A stretch of DNA of 64,000 nt, taken from Platynereis dumerilii (Eukaryota; Annelida; Polychaeta; Phyllodocida; Nereididae). Both the position numbers and the translations under genes were made by a program. Shown piece after piece: positions 28,301-37,833 of this stretch. Below the pieces are notes generated by a model. It saw only the letters and a list, made by a program, of their open reading frames with translations. It did no database searches and was not told the DNA's origin. The stretch is from NCBI GenBank assembly GCA_026936325.1, contig JAPTHN010000007.1, forward strand, positions 23,213,974 through 23,277,973, given 5' to 3'. Each line of letters starts with the position of its first letter. Within the stretch, counting starts at the first letter, position 1.

Positions 28301-31300
28301 TTATTTATAAAACAACATCCTTAAATGATTAATTACCTCATATTGAAATTTAAATTAAATATTTTCATTAAACAATTATCAGAGACCAGTCCCACTACAC
28401 CAATTGCCCACCTACCACTTTCACCAATTAACTTATCATTGAGAAGTGTCAACATTATACTGTAAGTGCATTTCACCAGCTGTTAAACCACTCATTTTCA
28501 AACATAACTCCCTGTTGATAATCAGATTGATAACAAAAATAGCCACTGAAAATTTGAAATGATCCACTCACCAAGAAATGAAACACAGCATTCTCATCTG
28601 TGTAAGCATATTCGAACTTAACGGAGCCAGCTTTGACAAGATTGGCGGAGAAAACCAGAGAGGCGGCACAATTGGTGGGAAGAGAAACAATGTAGTCTCC
28701 CTTGGGTATCCAACCAGCCCTGTGAAAGAGATTAAATAACATCAGCAATTTAAAAAAAAAATTATTTATTGTAAACAAACAACAATATCTGTAGAAAAAG
28801 ATCCTTAATCCAAAAAATTTTTCTCTTCCCTCAAACAACTTCCACATCCCAAGCACTTAGCACCCCGCCACCAAACACCCAAAAAGGTTCTGCCCCCCAT
28901 CCCCCCACTCAAAACAAAAAGACTCTTTGACTCCGCAAACTTTTGACACTCGACTGCCCGGTTCCACCCAGAGAATCTACCCTAGACGAATCCTTCGATT
29001 TCCGTACATTATCATAACTTTTTGCGTCACAGCGTCACAGCCAATCAGCGGGCAGCATTTCTCTCCAGTTCAAAACTTTACCGGCGATTTGCGAAGCACC
29101 TAATAACTTCTCAGAGACGTATGACCTATCATTTTGAAGGTCTCAGAAAGACCTATCTACCCATATAAGAATCACACCCATAACCCTTACGGAAAAGTGC
29201 GAAACAGCGAAATCGCCCTCATAAGCATAACAGAGATCCTGGCCACATCCACTTGTTATATAACTGCTCAAGAATACGAAATCAACATCCTACAAAAGAT
29301 TACTATCATCTTAGCAACTACACTGTACAGCAAAACCAAATGTACTTACGAACTACAGTTGGTGTCAGCAGCATTTACGAATGAATTGTGGGGGAAGATG
29401 TGTTGGCTGAATTCTGGAAGTTTGAACGTCTCTGTCTTGAGGGTAAATCCTTCTGGAAGGTGGTCCCAATCCTCAAACCGGACTCCTCCTCCCAGGGAAT
29501 AGGTTCCTGCGGCACAACTTAAACATTCCTGAGACTTCTTGATGTCAAGGTATTCTCCCTCTTTGCAGGTGAATTCTGGAAATGCAGATGTAGATAGTTT
29601 AAACAACACTTTTGTGGTTGTCACAGTTTCAACTCGTTAACTGTGAATTTCATGGTGACAGTTTGCTTTCACAGTTTCTTCAGTGTATTACACTTAGTCA
29701 GTTTGTCTTACTTCTGACTTCCCAGAAAACAGCTCTGCACTTGCATTTGAACTATCAACTTGTATACAAGCACAAACAACAAAGCAGCTTCTCAACAGGC
29801 AATGTTGTCTTGAGCATCTTTGTCTACAATGGACACAGGTGAGAATTTTTCTGGGAGTCTTAATTGAAACATGACATCAGTCTTGAAAACAACCAAAACT
29901 CCACTAACACTGGTTCTCACAATAGAGTTTTAATCAAAAGCAGCTTTTGCGCCTTTTAATGCTTTGAGACAAGCATTGTCCGCACTGCTGTAGTTAAGCT
30001 TTGCTTAGTTGCTGCTAAATATGTGATGGAAACCCAAGTCACACAGAGGAATTTTTTCTTGGTTTCCTAACACACAAGGGCAATTGCAAAGTTCAAACAA
30101 AAACGCTTACCACAGTTCTTGCCCTTCTGGGGGGCAGGGGGCACTCCCGTGTCACACTTCTCGGGGTTGGGGACGGCCACTCGCCACCTCTCTCCCTTAC
30201 TGTCACACTCCGTGTAGACGTACAACCAGTCATCCTGAAATTCAAATCATTTGCTAAATTATTTTCACTAATTACCTCATGGAATAGATCATTGATAGAT
30301 AGATATGGTAAGTGCAGCCCTCTTAAGCCCAGTTCTGAGTGCTCATGTGGGTTGATTGATGAGATTGAGAAAGGGAGTAGGAGTCCTCAACATGTTACAT
30401 GTTTACTCTAAGTGAGGGACCTTTTACTTGCCCAGCACAGACACTGAATAGTGAATGACTGAGGGAGTCATAGGGCTTTACGTCCTTTATATTTGCACTG
30501 ACCTGGCTAAACAGAACATACGGGGACCACCGACCAGTTACTGTTAATGACGCAAGGTGAACTTTCGAAAGAGGAGGAAATATCGTCTAACATTGGTTTC
30601 CCATGACTTTCCGATTTATTTCTCCGATGTTTTATTTCCAAAATTCCCCTCCCCCAATCATTTTTTTTCCGATTGAGAACTTTCAAATTCCTTTTCAAGA
30701 ATTTGTTTTCCTTGAATTCCTTTTTATCAAAAATCCACCTCCCCCCAACTTAATTATTATTTTTTTTTTCCAAAAAACTTTCCAACCAAAATCTTTCCCC
30801 CCAATTAATTTTTCTATAATTATTTTCCAAATTGTATTCTAAACACATTACTCAACACACGTGTATGTATTCATGTGAATTACAAGAGTTGAGCACAGCA
30901 TTTGGTCCTGGTGGAGCCGTTTTCACGCTGAGTTTGCCATTTATATAATTTCAGAGAGCCCTTGGAATATGTATGAATTCTTAATGTCAGGACTCAGGAG
31001 AAAATAGCCCAGTTTGTGACCTCTTGGGAGGCATCCTATAAAATGTAGATAAGTTACACCAGCCACAAAAACATTACACGACACGACAAAGTAGTTCTAC
31101 ATTACATAGAAAGAGATTTGCTGAGTCAGTTTAAAGGTGGGATGTTACCACTGAAAGTCTGAAACATTTTAGCCAGCTTTATATAGCCTGTCAATCCAAT
31201 AACAGAATAGCACAGACGTGTGATTTTTCACAACAAGGCTAAAAAAGCAATAGTAATCCATAAAACTGCCACTGTGCAACTGTAATTTGATTAAAAAATG

Positions 31301-33988
31301 TATAATCTAAAACATTGTGATACAAAAACCATAAATCAATGGGACGCTAATTGTGATGACAGTTTGACAGTTGACTGTAGATTACAACTATCCTGTTGTT
31401 GCATTCAATACATTGTATGCAATGCATATTAGACAACAGGTCAATATAAACTCAATATAAACACAACATAAAGATAATAGCAGCATTGTACATCATTTAA
31501 TTGATGACTGGTGCAAGAAACACTATTTTGCAAGCTTTCAGAACTTTATAAACATCCAATTCACTTGGGGTGTATACTGTATTGATGAGTCATATAAGCC
31601 ACAGGCTATTATGGTCATTATCCCCATGTGTACCTCAGAACTGACACACTCCATAAGGGCCATGATAGGGCTATAGTATAATGCAATCAATATTAGTGAT
31701 GTCATAAAGAGAATGTTACCAATTAACAGTTGATGTAACGACCATAACAACATGCACCATTTCACAATGGGCAGAAAGGCTAGATAAACTATAGCGTCTA
31801 AAATCCAATCAATCTATTGTTCTGACATTGTATAAAGAAAGATAGCAGAACACAATTTAAGCAGTTCTGACATCAAACATATCCACAGATAGATTAGAGC
31901 TCAAAACATCTTGAAAAAGTAAATTCAGCATAACATAATGGCTCAGGTTCTTATCATTTTTATTGTCGCGCAAGGAGATGAGTTGATGAAAATGTATGGT
32001 ACGGAAAACAATCAGGTCTAAGTAATAAATTCCTGACAATATCAACTGTCCTACAAAGTTCTACATGACGGAATGAGGAATGATTCCGAATGAACAGATG
32101 CTATAATTTAATTGCTTGATGGAATTGCATGAATAGAATGAATTATATAAACTACAGTACTACAGTAGAATGAATTTGATCAGGATGCAATTATTGAAAT
32201 GGCTGGCTAAACAAAACACCAGCATTTATTAAAGAGGAAATTTTTCCAATTTAAGTGCACTATGATAGTGGTGCACTTAAATAGTAACCATGTGGGTAGT
32301 ATATTATACAAGAACATTATACCAGAGCAGGGTTCCTTGCAACTGAATGCTAATTATCACATCAACAAAGAACTTGCCACCTGTCATGAAAGACCCCCAA
32401 ATTATTGTCTCAGTTAGCAGTAACTTAGCACATCAAAATTGTACCACACTGTATTATATCTAGCAGGTTACGTGCATTGTAGCATCATTAATCTGATCAA
32501 CATTATAGTTAAAGAATTTTAAACTGAGAAAAACATTCATATATTATTTTTCATGACACAATTTTTTATTTTCAATTCACCAGCAGTTGCAGGCCTTAAC
32601 AACAATACTATTATGTACTTTGGATGTAATAAAAAAATTAAATGGGAAAAAATGCCATCATAATTTCTGATCACATTTTTGCAAAAAAAATCACACATTG
32701 AACCTTTACTCCCAGTAGTCAACACATTGCAGATAACAGAGCCAGCAGGTTTGACTAGTCTACCATATATTAAAAACATTATCAGCTTACAAATTAAAGA
32801 TATTGGTCTAACCAGTACAACAGATAAGCTTGTGCCAAATGCGTGGGAATATCAAAACCTGGAAATTAAACATACTGGACATACATTTACATGCTGCTAT
32901 TCTCCATTGTGGTTAATTGACAGAGCAGACCAGCATCTATGTTCTATGTATTCGCATTAGCAAATGAAGTTTTGTCTCTCAGCTGGTTTGGTTCGGATGT
33001 CACGTTAAATTGGCGGCCCCTTGTATCAGTGTCTGTGCTGGGCAAGTAAAAGATCCCTCACATGGGGTAAATTAGTAACATGTCGAGGACTCCCGCTCTC
33101 TCTCTCTCTCTAATCAATCAACCCTCGTGAGCGCCCAGAACTTGGCTTAGAGGGCTGCACATACCATATCTATCTATTTATGACTGTGTGCCGGAGGCGG
33201 GTGGGAATTTCGCCTATACTTTCAGACCAAAAATTGGGTTTCACGCAAATGTTTGATACAATGTAGATTTTTAGTATCTCTCGTAACTCTCCCACCCCCC
33301 CCCCCCCCCCCAATAAGGTTATAACGGCCACAGACCATAAAGGCCCTTAACCAAACCAGCCCCCCCCCCCCCCCCCCCATGGATTTCTCCGAGTACAAAG
33401 GCAAGGTCTTTAACCTTTTAATTCAAGTTTTAGGGCATAATCACGAAATAGCCCCGCCCTCTGATAACGGAATGAGCGAGACCATTGAATAGCATAGGCT
33501 GCTACTCATTCCGTCAGAGGTGCGGGGCTTATTTCGTGATTATGCCAGTTTTAGATCCCATCATTTATCTACTAATGATTATTATCAATACTATTGACTT
33601 AAATTGTAGGCCTACATACAATGAAATTTATTGAAAATAGATTTATGTAGACTTAAGACTTAACTTGAGTTAAGACTCAGGTTAATTAGGCAAACGCATG
33701 ACCTGCTTTTTTTGTTCTTTTTTCAGCTTTCAAAGTAAGAATACATATACAAGAAGCATTAAAATATCGATCTGTACATTAGCAAATGATTTACAACAGT
33801 GAGTTGGTTGCAAAAACCAATCCACTTTTGTCAGTTTTGATCCAAGCAGGTTTTGCCATTTTTGGCAAAATTACCAAATATGTTTCCAAAGCAATGCTCA
33901 CCTTTTGGCAGGGTCTGTCCGTTCCTAAAGCACCATTTATTCCTAGAATAAGATGTAGAACGAAACACCCGATTATTAACGGCTGCAT
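10400..33988 (-). CDS. ELAPOR1: ELAPOR (KIAA1324/EIG121 family) endosome/lysosome-associated transmembrane protein, complete
   Basis: Twenty-one exons with consistent phases give 1003 aa (human ELAPOR1 is about 1013): 33902-33988, 30111-30234, 29350-29575, 28572-28719, 27374-27572, 26793-26939, 26212-26300, 25230-25512, 20803-21020, 20297-20364, 19941-20138, 18265-18483, 17549-17684, 15338-15444, 15016-15110, 14857-14896, 14149-14391, 13664-13724, 13360-13442, 13053-13242, 10400-10450. Exon 1 encodes a signal peptide (MQPLIIGCFVLHLILGING). The ectodomain is cysteine-rich with TNFR/GCC2-GCC3-like repeats and family motifs such as YTECDSKGERWRVAVPNP, ECPPCNPG and DGTCDGC. One membrane helix at about residues 897-919 precedes WKKNRKLEYKYSKL, where YSKL is a YxxPhi sorting motif, then an acidic tail. 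Human members act in endosome/lysosome trafficking, autophagy and survival under stress. Invertebrates usually have one copy, so the symbol means the ELAPOR1/2 ancestor. Confidence 0.93.
10451..13052 (-). other. last intron of ELAPOR
   Basis: AT-rich intron between the 63-codon cytoplasmic-tail exon and the 17-codon terminal exon. No further exon, RNA gene or clear repeat is recognised. Confidence 0.6.
14017..14090 (-). repeat. tRNA-derived SINE head (family B)
   Basis: On the minus strand a 74-base tRNA-like segment begins TGGCTGCGTGG, carries an A-box-like TGGTACAGTGGTTAG and a B-box GGGTTCAAACCC, and ends GGGGCCA, which can pair with the start. The element probably runs on to about 13925 as a SINE body. 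It lies in an ELAPOR intron; the weak cloverleaf argues against a functional tRNA gene. Confidence 0.6.
15445..17548 (-). other. ELAPOR intron 13, nothing else recognised
   Basis: About 2.1 kb of AT-rich sequence with a short ATTATTATT run near 16320. No exon or mobile element with clear ends is visible. Confidence 0.55.
17990..18182 (-). repeat. tRNA-derived SINE, family A, copy 1
   Basis: Read on minus, it starts GGAGGGTTGTTCTAGTGGTAG (A-box) and includes GGGTTCGAATCC (B-box), followed by a shared body ending GGACGTAAGGCCCC. The same family occurs at 21198-21402 and 27604-27815. The head resembles a glycine tRNA (TGCC in the anticodon loop of the other copies). It lies in ELAPOR intron 12. 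Confidence 0.75.
18715..19740. repeat. 145-bp tandem array with ATGGCCGCCATCTTGG cores
   Basis: About five units, with anchors near 18899, 19048, 19199, 19338 and 19488. Each contains AAGATGGCTGCCAAAATGG, then GCCGCCATCTTGGATTTCTC, then a segment ACCAAATTTCATAACTCTAAG. The array begins at CAGTGTTCCAGCTAGGAT (18715), the same terminus as the miniature element at 25616-25739, and ends in a CGAGGACGAGGACGACGCC-type tail near 19660-19690. It lies in ELAPOR intron 11. Short open frames here are side effects of the repeat. Confidence 0.8.
21198..21402 (-). repeat. tRNA-derived SINE, family A, copy 2, with 13-bp target duplication
   Basis: The flanks are the direct repeat TTGTTTAAGGAGG (21185-21197 and 21403-21415). 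On minus the element starts GGAGGGTTGGTCTAGTGGTG and carries a degenerate B-box GGGTTTCGAATGC. The long exact target duplication shows LINE-mediated retroposition. It lies in ELAPOR intron 8. Confidence 0.85.
22416..25000. mobile_element. 2.6-kb non-autonomous DNA transposon, TTA target duplication, with a nested hAT
   Basis: The ends are inverted copies GGGCTATTCCATTTAAAA (22416) and its reverse complement ending at 25000, both followed inward by long G/C runs and TGGTC. TTA flanks both sides (22413-22415 and 25001-25003). GGG-starting ends plus a TTA duplication suit the PIF/Harbinger group, though other TA-rich-target families are possible. The subterminal zones repeat ATGCATG(T)AGGGGG-like segments. 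No transposase is seen. A hAT element at 23404-23856 has inserted inside. Confidence 0.7.
23404..23856. mobile_element. miniature hAT transposon (453 bp) nested in a larger element
   Basis: The ends are TAGGGATGCACGGATA and the imperfect inverse TACCCGTGCATCACTA. The flanking 8-bp duplication TTTGACTG is exact (23396-23403 and 23857-23864). The subterminal regions are packed with TATCCGG and CCGGATA repeats in both orientations, a typical arrangement of transposase-binding repeats. No coding capacity is visible. Confidence 0.88.
25616..25739. mobile_element. 124-bp miniature inverted-repeat element
   Basis: CAGTGTTCCAGCTAGG at the left is inverted as CCTAGCTGGAACACTG at the right. The right end continues inward as ATGCCCGAATCAAATCC, matching the terminus at 18715 read in reverse. 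Flanks show no clear target duplication. It lies in ELAPOR intron 7. Confidence 0.7.
27604..27815 (-). repeat. tRNA-derived SINE, family A, copy 3
   Basis: On minus it starts AGGAGGGTTGGTCTAGTGGT and carries GGGTTGGAATCCAGC at the B-box position, then the same body as copies 1 and 2, ending in an ATCCATCCATCCAT tail. It lies in ELAPOR intron 4. Confidence 0.75.
28850..29340. promoter_or_regulatory. promoter-like island inside ELAPOR intron 3 (uncertain)
   Basis: This is C-richer than the surrounding intron and contains two CRE-like GCGTCAC elements followed by a CCAAT box in GCCAATCAGCG (about 29023-29050). These motifs could mark an internal start site or a transposon-borne promoter. Nothing coding is recognised. 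Confidence 0.25.
30290..30540 (-). repeat. interspersed repeat family C, copy 1
   Basis: The segment with GTGCAGCCCTCTTAAGCCCAG and ACTTGCCCAGCACAGACACTG is repeated in the opposite orientation at 33000-33175. It ends in a GATAGATAGATA tail. The part from 30470 on (GGCTTTACGTCCTTTATATT) resembles the body of SINE family A, so the copy may be composite. Confidence 0.6.
33000..33175 (+). repeat. interspersed repeat family C, copy 2
   Basis: Inverted relative to the copy at 30290-30540. It includes TGCTGGGCAAGTAAAAGATC, a CT microsatellite and a terminal ATCTATCTATTT tail. Probably a SINE or a short retroposed element; no tRNA head was identified. Confidence 0.6.
33434..33546. mobile_element. 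113-bp hAT-like MITE upstream of ELAPOR exon 1 (within intron 1)
   Basis: The ends GGCATAATCACGAAATA and TATTTCGTGATTATGCC are near-perfect inverted repeats. The exact 8-bp duplication AGTTTTAG flanks them (33426-33433 and 33547-33554). Almost the whole element can fold into a hairpin. Confidence 0.87.
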
Positions 33989-34079
33989 TGTGTAGAATTT
34001 GGATAAAATATGGTTAAAACATCAGGAGAAGTGACTGAAACAGTCGGATATGGTGTGCCGGGATCCAAGTTGACAGCTT

Positions 34080-34091
34080 TGCGCATGTGCA
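34080..34091. promoter_or_regulatory. NRF1-like site
   Basis: TGCGCATGTGCA differs by one base from the palindromic NRF1 consensus (TGCGCATGCGCA). NRF1 sites are common in bidirectional promoters. Confidence 0.45.
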
Positions 34092-34261
34092 AAGCAGATA
34101 TTCTTTTAACTTTCGTAATATTTCTAAATACGGAAAATGTGATTTTATTTCATTTTAATGACCGTTAAATATAGGCGATATTTCTTAAAAGATAATGGGG
34201 AATTTATTGCCTTTTAAATGCGATCCGATGTCGCAAAACGATCAAACCGCAAGCAGCTCCC

Positions 34262-34275
34262 GTTGTCATGACAAT
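34262..34275. promoter_or_regulatory. RFX X-box-like site of the ciliary gene CFAP276
   Basis: GTTGTCATGACAAT is an imperfect inverted repeat close to the X-box consensus GTTGCCATGGCAAC. It lies about 100 bp before the CFAP276 start codon, where functional X-boxes of ciliary genes usually sit. Confidence 0.55.
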
Positions 34276-34372
34276 TATGACAACAAAAACACCAAGGTTG
34301 TCAGCTGTCAGGGCAAGTGGCTTCATTCTGCATTTTTAGTCAAGATTATCAACATATCTCAAGGGGCACACC

Positions 34373-37300
34373 ATGACATCCACACGGAATCCATATCCTT
34401 TCCCTCGGCAGCAAAATGACGAAGATTTCATGGGAAGAGATTTAATGGTGAGTGTTTGCTGAAGATTTTATTTTTTGACAGCCTCTGGCACTGCTAGCTG
34501 CTACAAGTCTCAGTCTGCTCACAAGTCACCACTCACCACACTGAGTTAGATGGAGTAACTATCCTCTGCCTGAGTGTGACCAGCTCACCATGCTCACTGA
34601 GCCTGAGTGTCAGATCTATCCAGGACCCTGGCAGATCTGCAGCTTATCATTATCAACAGACTCTGACCACCAGGGATATTTCTCTGCTTCTGACGTTACT
34701 TTTTTCTGCCTCTACTCTACTAGTCTCTGGTCCAGGCTCAACCATAAAATTTTCTTGTTCTTGTTCTTGTAGTTCGTTAACGAGCTGCTTTTACATCAGC
34801 ATAATGGTCTCTGGTAGTTCGCTCTGGTAGATCAGATCTGCTCACAGTAACTTGACACGTGAAAAATAAAATCATAAAATTAATTTAATCTTCTACCATG
34901 CAGTTCAGTCTGTTCTTGCACTCTTTAAAGGTTAATTGAATAATAGAATAATGATTTTAGCCTGATATAGTAAAAAGTGATAAGTAGATTTTGGACAAAG
35001 GTCCTGAATGTCCTCTTTGCCCTAATCATTATTAAGGTTATAGAAATTACAATGTCCAATGTCTCTGTTTCTTATTTTTCAGAATTCATCTTACAATGCT
35101 CCCCGTACTTACACACAAACAACAGGAGATGAGCCTTGGCTCCGACTCAACAGGAGCGCAACCTTAACAAGTATGCGTCGCACAATCCACCACTATGACC
35201 CTCAAGCCCCCAGAGACTCTTTAGACTTTGTCCTAAAATCAGATTACAATCATCACAAAGAATTTCTCAAACCTAAGAATGAAACTCTTGTTCAAGTGGA
35301 AACACTCGGAGGAAGTCATGGGTAACAATATTAATTTTGTTTTTAAAAATCAATTGCAAAATTTGAAAAATCAAATTCCTACTTTTTAAATTTAATTGAG
35401 AATCTAATTGTAGTTATCTAATTCCAGGTTGTTGTTAGGTTGCTTTAATTTTTCCTCCCAATGTCAAAATATTTTTACTAACTATCATGTATTAATATCT
35501 CTATATGTAAATACTTCATTAGTTTCTTTATGTACCGGTAAATATGTCTGAGTTCTCTGGAACAGTAAGTGGATGTTGCACAGACAATTCATTTCATCTT
35601 TTTGCAACATATATTTTTTAATCATCCAAAGTGAATCTCAATCAGTAAAATTAATTTATCTCAATTTATTTAGCCTGGTGTTTTCAACTCTATAAAATGA
35701 CATTTTCAGACGTCAGCTCAAGAATCGCATTGTTAAAATATCAGGGGGACAGACAGACAGTGCAGGAGTGAGGATGAGTGGAACGGACAAGAAAGACAGC
35801 GTACACAGCATCAAGAATGCCATAGGTGAGATTTTGTTGAATTTGGTTGAATCAAGGACTCAAGGTGCTCCAATGCCACCAGTTACAGTTGTATAATTAT
35901 GAGTACATACATTCAGTTGTTTGTGGCCATAATTGACCTCACAAGGTGACTCGTTCTTATAGCATTGAAAGTATAGGATATGACCACACTACACAAGTCA
36001 CAGAGAATACATAACAGGGCATGGATAGGGATATGACCTCACAAAAAACATGCCAGTGCAATTCTGTAAGCTATTGTAATTCGACGGCTGTGAGTTCAAT
36101 TTGATGCTTTATTGAAAAATGAGATTGAAAATAATGAAGCAATAAAAGAAGATGGATTGAATGGGTGCATAGAAAAAACCTTGTCTATTCTAGTTCAATC
36201 TGTATCTTTTTCAATTATACATAAAAATGCTTTAACCTCACCTCTTTTTCCCCATATCCAGCTGGTAGATTAGCCCCAGGTAAAAATCAACGACTAAAAT
36301 ATAATGCATGGTTTACATGTCACTTCAATCTTTATTGAAATATAAATCAATGACATTCAATGTGTCAAGCATGTTTACAAATTGTTTCTTCAATATGAAA
36401 TCACCTGAATCATCCATGAATAGGAAATTACAATTTTGTCTTAAAAGTTTTAAAATTTTGTGTCTGGATTGTAAATCAAATTTTTCCTCAAAGAAATGAA
36501 ATTATTTCTGTGAAATTCTCCCAATTTTTATTTAGGTACCTTTTGAACTGAGGTTTTCTCGGCCATGCTCCGGCAAACGGTTAAAAAAAAAAAGATTGCC
36601 AGTTTATACTTATAAGCAACATGCATTCTAAAATTTTGAGATACGGTAGCCTTATTTGGCAAAATGTTGCTATGTTGTGTTCTGATGTTTGATTTACAAG
36701 TTAATATGACATTTTTGACATTTATCAATCATTTTACAGATTCTAAGTGTATTCTTTAATTACTATTCTGCCATTCAATTTAAACTAATTTTTGAGATTG
36801 AAATGGTCAGCATATATTGAGCTTGGCCAGTTTGTGTATAAATTATTTGAGAATGGTCTTTCAAATGGACAAATAGCTTCCAATTATTGCTGTGAAATAT
36901 TTTCATTGAGCAGCGATATGCATTTTTGCCTTAAAGAATTGAATGGATGGTACTGCATGGTGCAATTCATCACTCCAATTCGTACTTAAAGTCTATATTT
37001 CACCTTTACAGTATTTTCAAATCAAAAGTCTATGTGATATGAATTGAATGTATTTTTTCTTTGAATTTCCTTGATATCCATTGCATTTGTTCTATAATCG
37101 ACTGAAGTTTGCAATGTGCATGCCATGCCTGTGTTACAAAGTAATATTATTCAATATAAAATCCTCTAATCATTATATTACATGCTTATTGTACTCACAT
37201 TATCACAGTTGCTTAAAGTTTAAACTGGCATGAATATTGCAGAACTTTACGTCACATGTTAATTGGGAAGAGTAATTAATATGAATGCTTGCTGACAGTT

Positions 37301-37485
37301 TGTAAGCATTTTGCATGTGTGAACAAAATTCTTGAAACTTGTCTGTGCATGTGTTTGCATTAATTACCTCGTTAAGAGAAGTTACCTGATATCAATTTGT
37401 CTTTTGCACTTCAGAGGGGCATCACACTCAAACGACAAATGCTGGCTACTCACGAAAGCCGGATGGAGGTTTTTTCACGTCGTAA
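34373..37485 (+). CDS. CFAP276: cilia- and flagella-associated protein 276 (C1orf194), complete
   Basis: Four exons, 34373-34447, 35083-35321, 35710-35825 and 37415-37485, join in phase to 501 bp including the stop, or 166 aa (human 169). The protein begins MTSTRNPYPFPRQQNDEDF (human MPPTRDPFQQPTLDNDDSY), then has the family core EPWLRLNRSATLTSMRR, IHHYDPQAPRDSLDFVL and YNHHKEFLKPKNE, then KKDSVHSIKNAIG, and ends NAGYSRKPDGGFFTS. CFAP276 is a microtubule inner protein of motile ciliary doublets; in humans C1orf194 variants cause a Charcot-Marie-Tooth neuropathy. The start is chosen because MTSTRNP aligns with the human N-terminus; an upstream in-frame-looking ATG at 34195 belongs to an unrelated frame. 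It is divergent from ELAPOR and tail to tail with the DSL-fibrinogen gene. Confidence 0.93.
35826..37414 (+). other. CFAP276 intron 3
   Basis: 1.6 kb of AT-rich intron with no recognisable exon. Its last 90 bases were copied, together with exon 4, to about 53130-53245. Confidence 0.6.
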
Positions 37486-37669
37486 AAATTATATTTGGAC
37501 CGGTAATTGTATTAATAAAATGAGATTAATCATAATCAAAATGAAAAGTAGTATTCCTGGTTTAGCTGCTAGCTGTGATAAATCAATTGTTTTTTGTGCT
37601 TTGTCATTGTCAAATATGTGTTTCATTTGTATTGCACTGATTAAATAATCATGTAATTGCAATTGGCAG

Positions 37670-37675
37670 AATAAA
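37670..37675 (+). terminator. poly(A) signal of CFAP276
   Basis: AATAAA about 185 bp after the CFAP276 stop. The opposing gene's signal is only 85 bp further on, so the two 3' ends converge closely. Confidence 0.7.
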
Positions 37676-37759
37676 ACAAACACCATGTAAAACATCTATC
37701 GATCCTCTTTTTAATATTCCACATACAAAATATTTAGTCAAGTAGAAATCTGACAGGCC

Positions 37760-37765
37760 TTTATT
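37760..37765 (-). terminator. poly(A) signal of the DSL-fibrinogen gene (copy 1)
   Basis: Minus-strand AATAAA about 70 bp after the stop codon at 37834-37836. The same segment (GCCTTTATT on plus) is kept beside the duplicated FReD relic near 54970. Confidence 0.7.
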
Positions 37766-37833
37766 GTGTCAATGTGTCATTTACAAGGTTCCATGATGTC
37801 AGATGCCAAAAGTGGGCACAGGCTTTTTGTTGA

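Larger units (their letters stand above)
30541..33901 (-). other. ELAPOR intron 1 with poly-C tracts and repeats
   Basis: Long intron between the signal-peptide exon and exon 2. Besides the repeats listed separately it has T- and C-rich tracts at 30640-30800, two runs of 17-20 C near 33293-33380, and plain AT-rich DNA. No exon is recognised. Confidence 0.6.
33989..34372. promoter_or_regulatory. shared bidirectional promoter of ELAPOR and CFAP276
   Basis: Only 384 bp separate the two start codons, which point away from each other. The interval has an NRF1-type palindrome TGCGCATGTGCA (34080-34091) and an RFX X-box-like GTTGTCATGACAAT (34262-34275). No TATA box is obvious. The arrangement implies a compact bidirectional promoter; this is inference from spacing and motifs. 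Confidence 0.65.

Noticed and set aside
34195-34419. Frame starting MGNLLPFKCD as the CFAP276 start
   Set aside because: It overlaps exon 1 in another frame. The start at 34373 gives MTSTRNPYPF, which aligns with the human N-terminus and splices in phase to exon 2.
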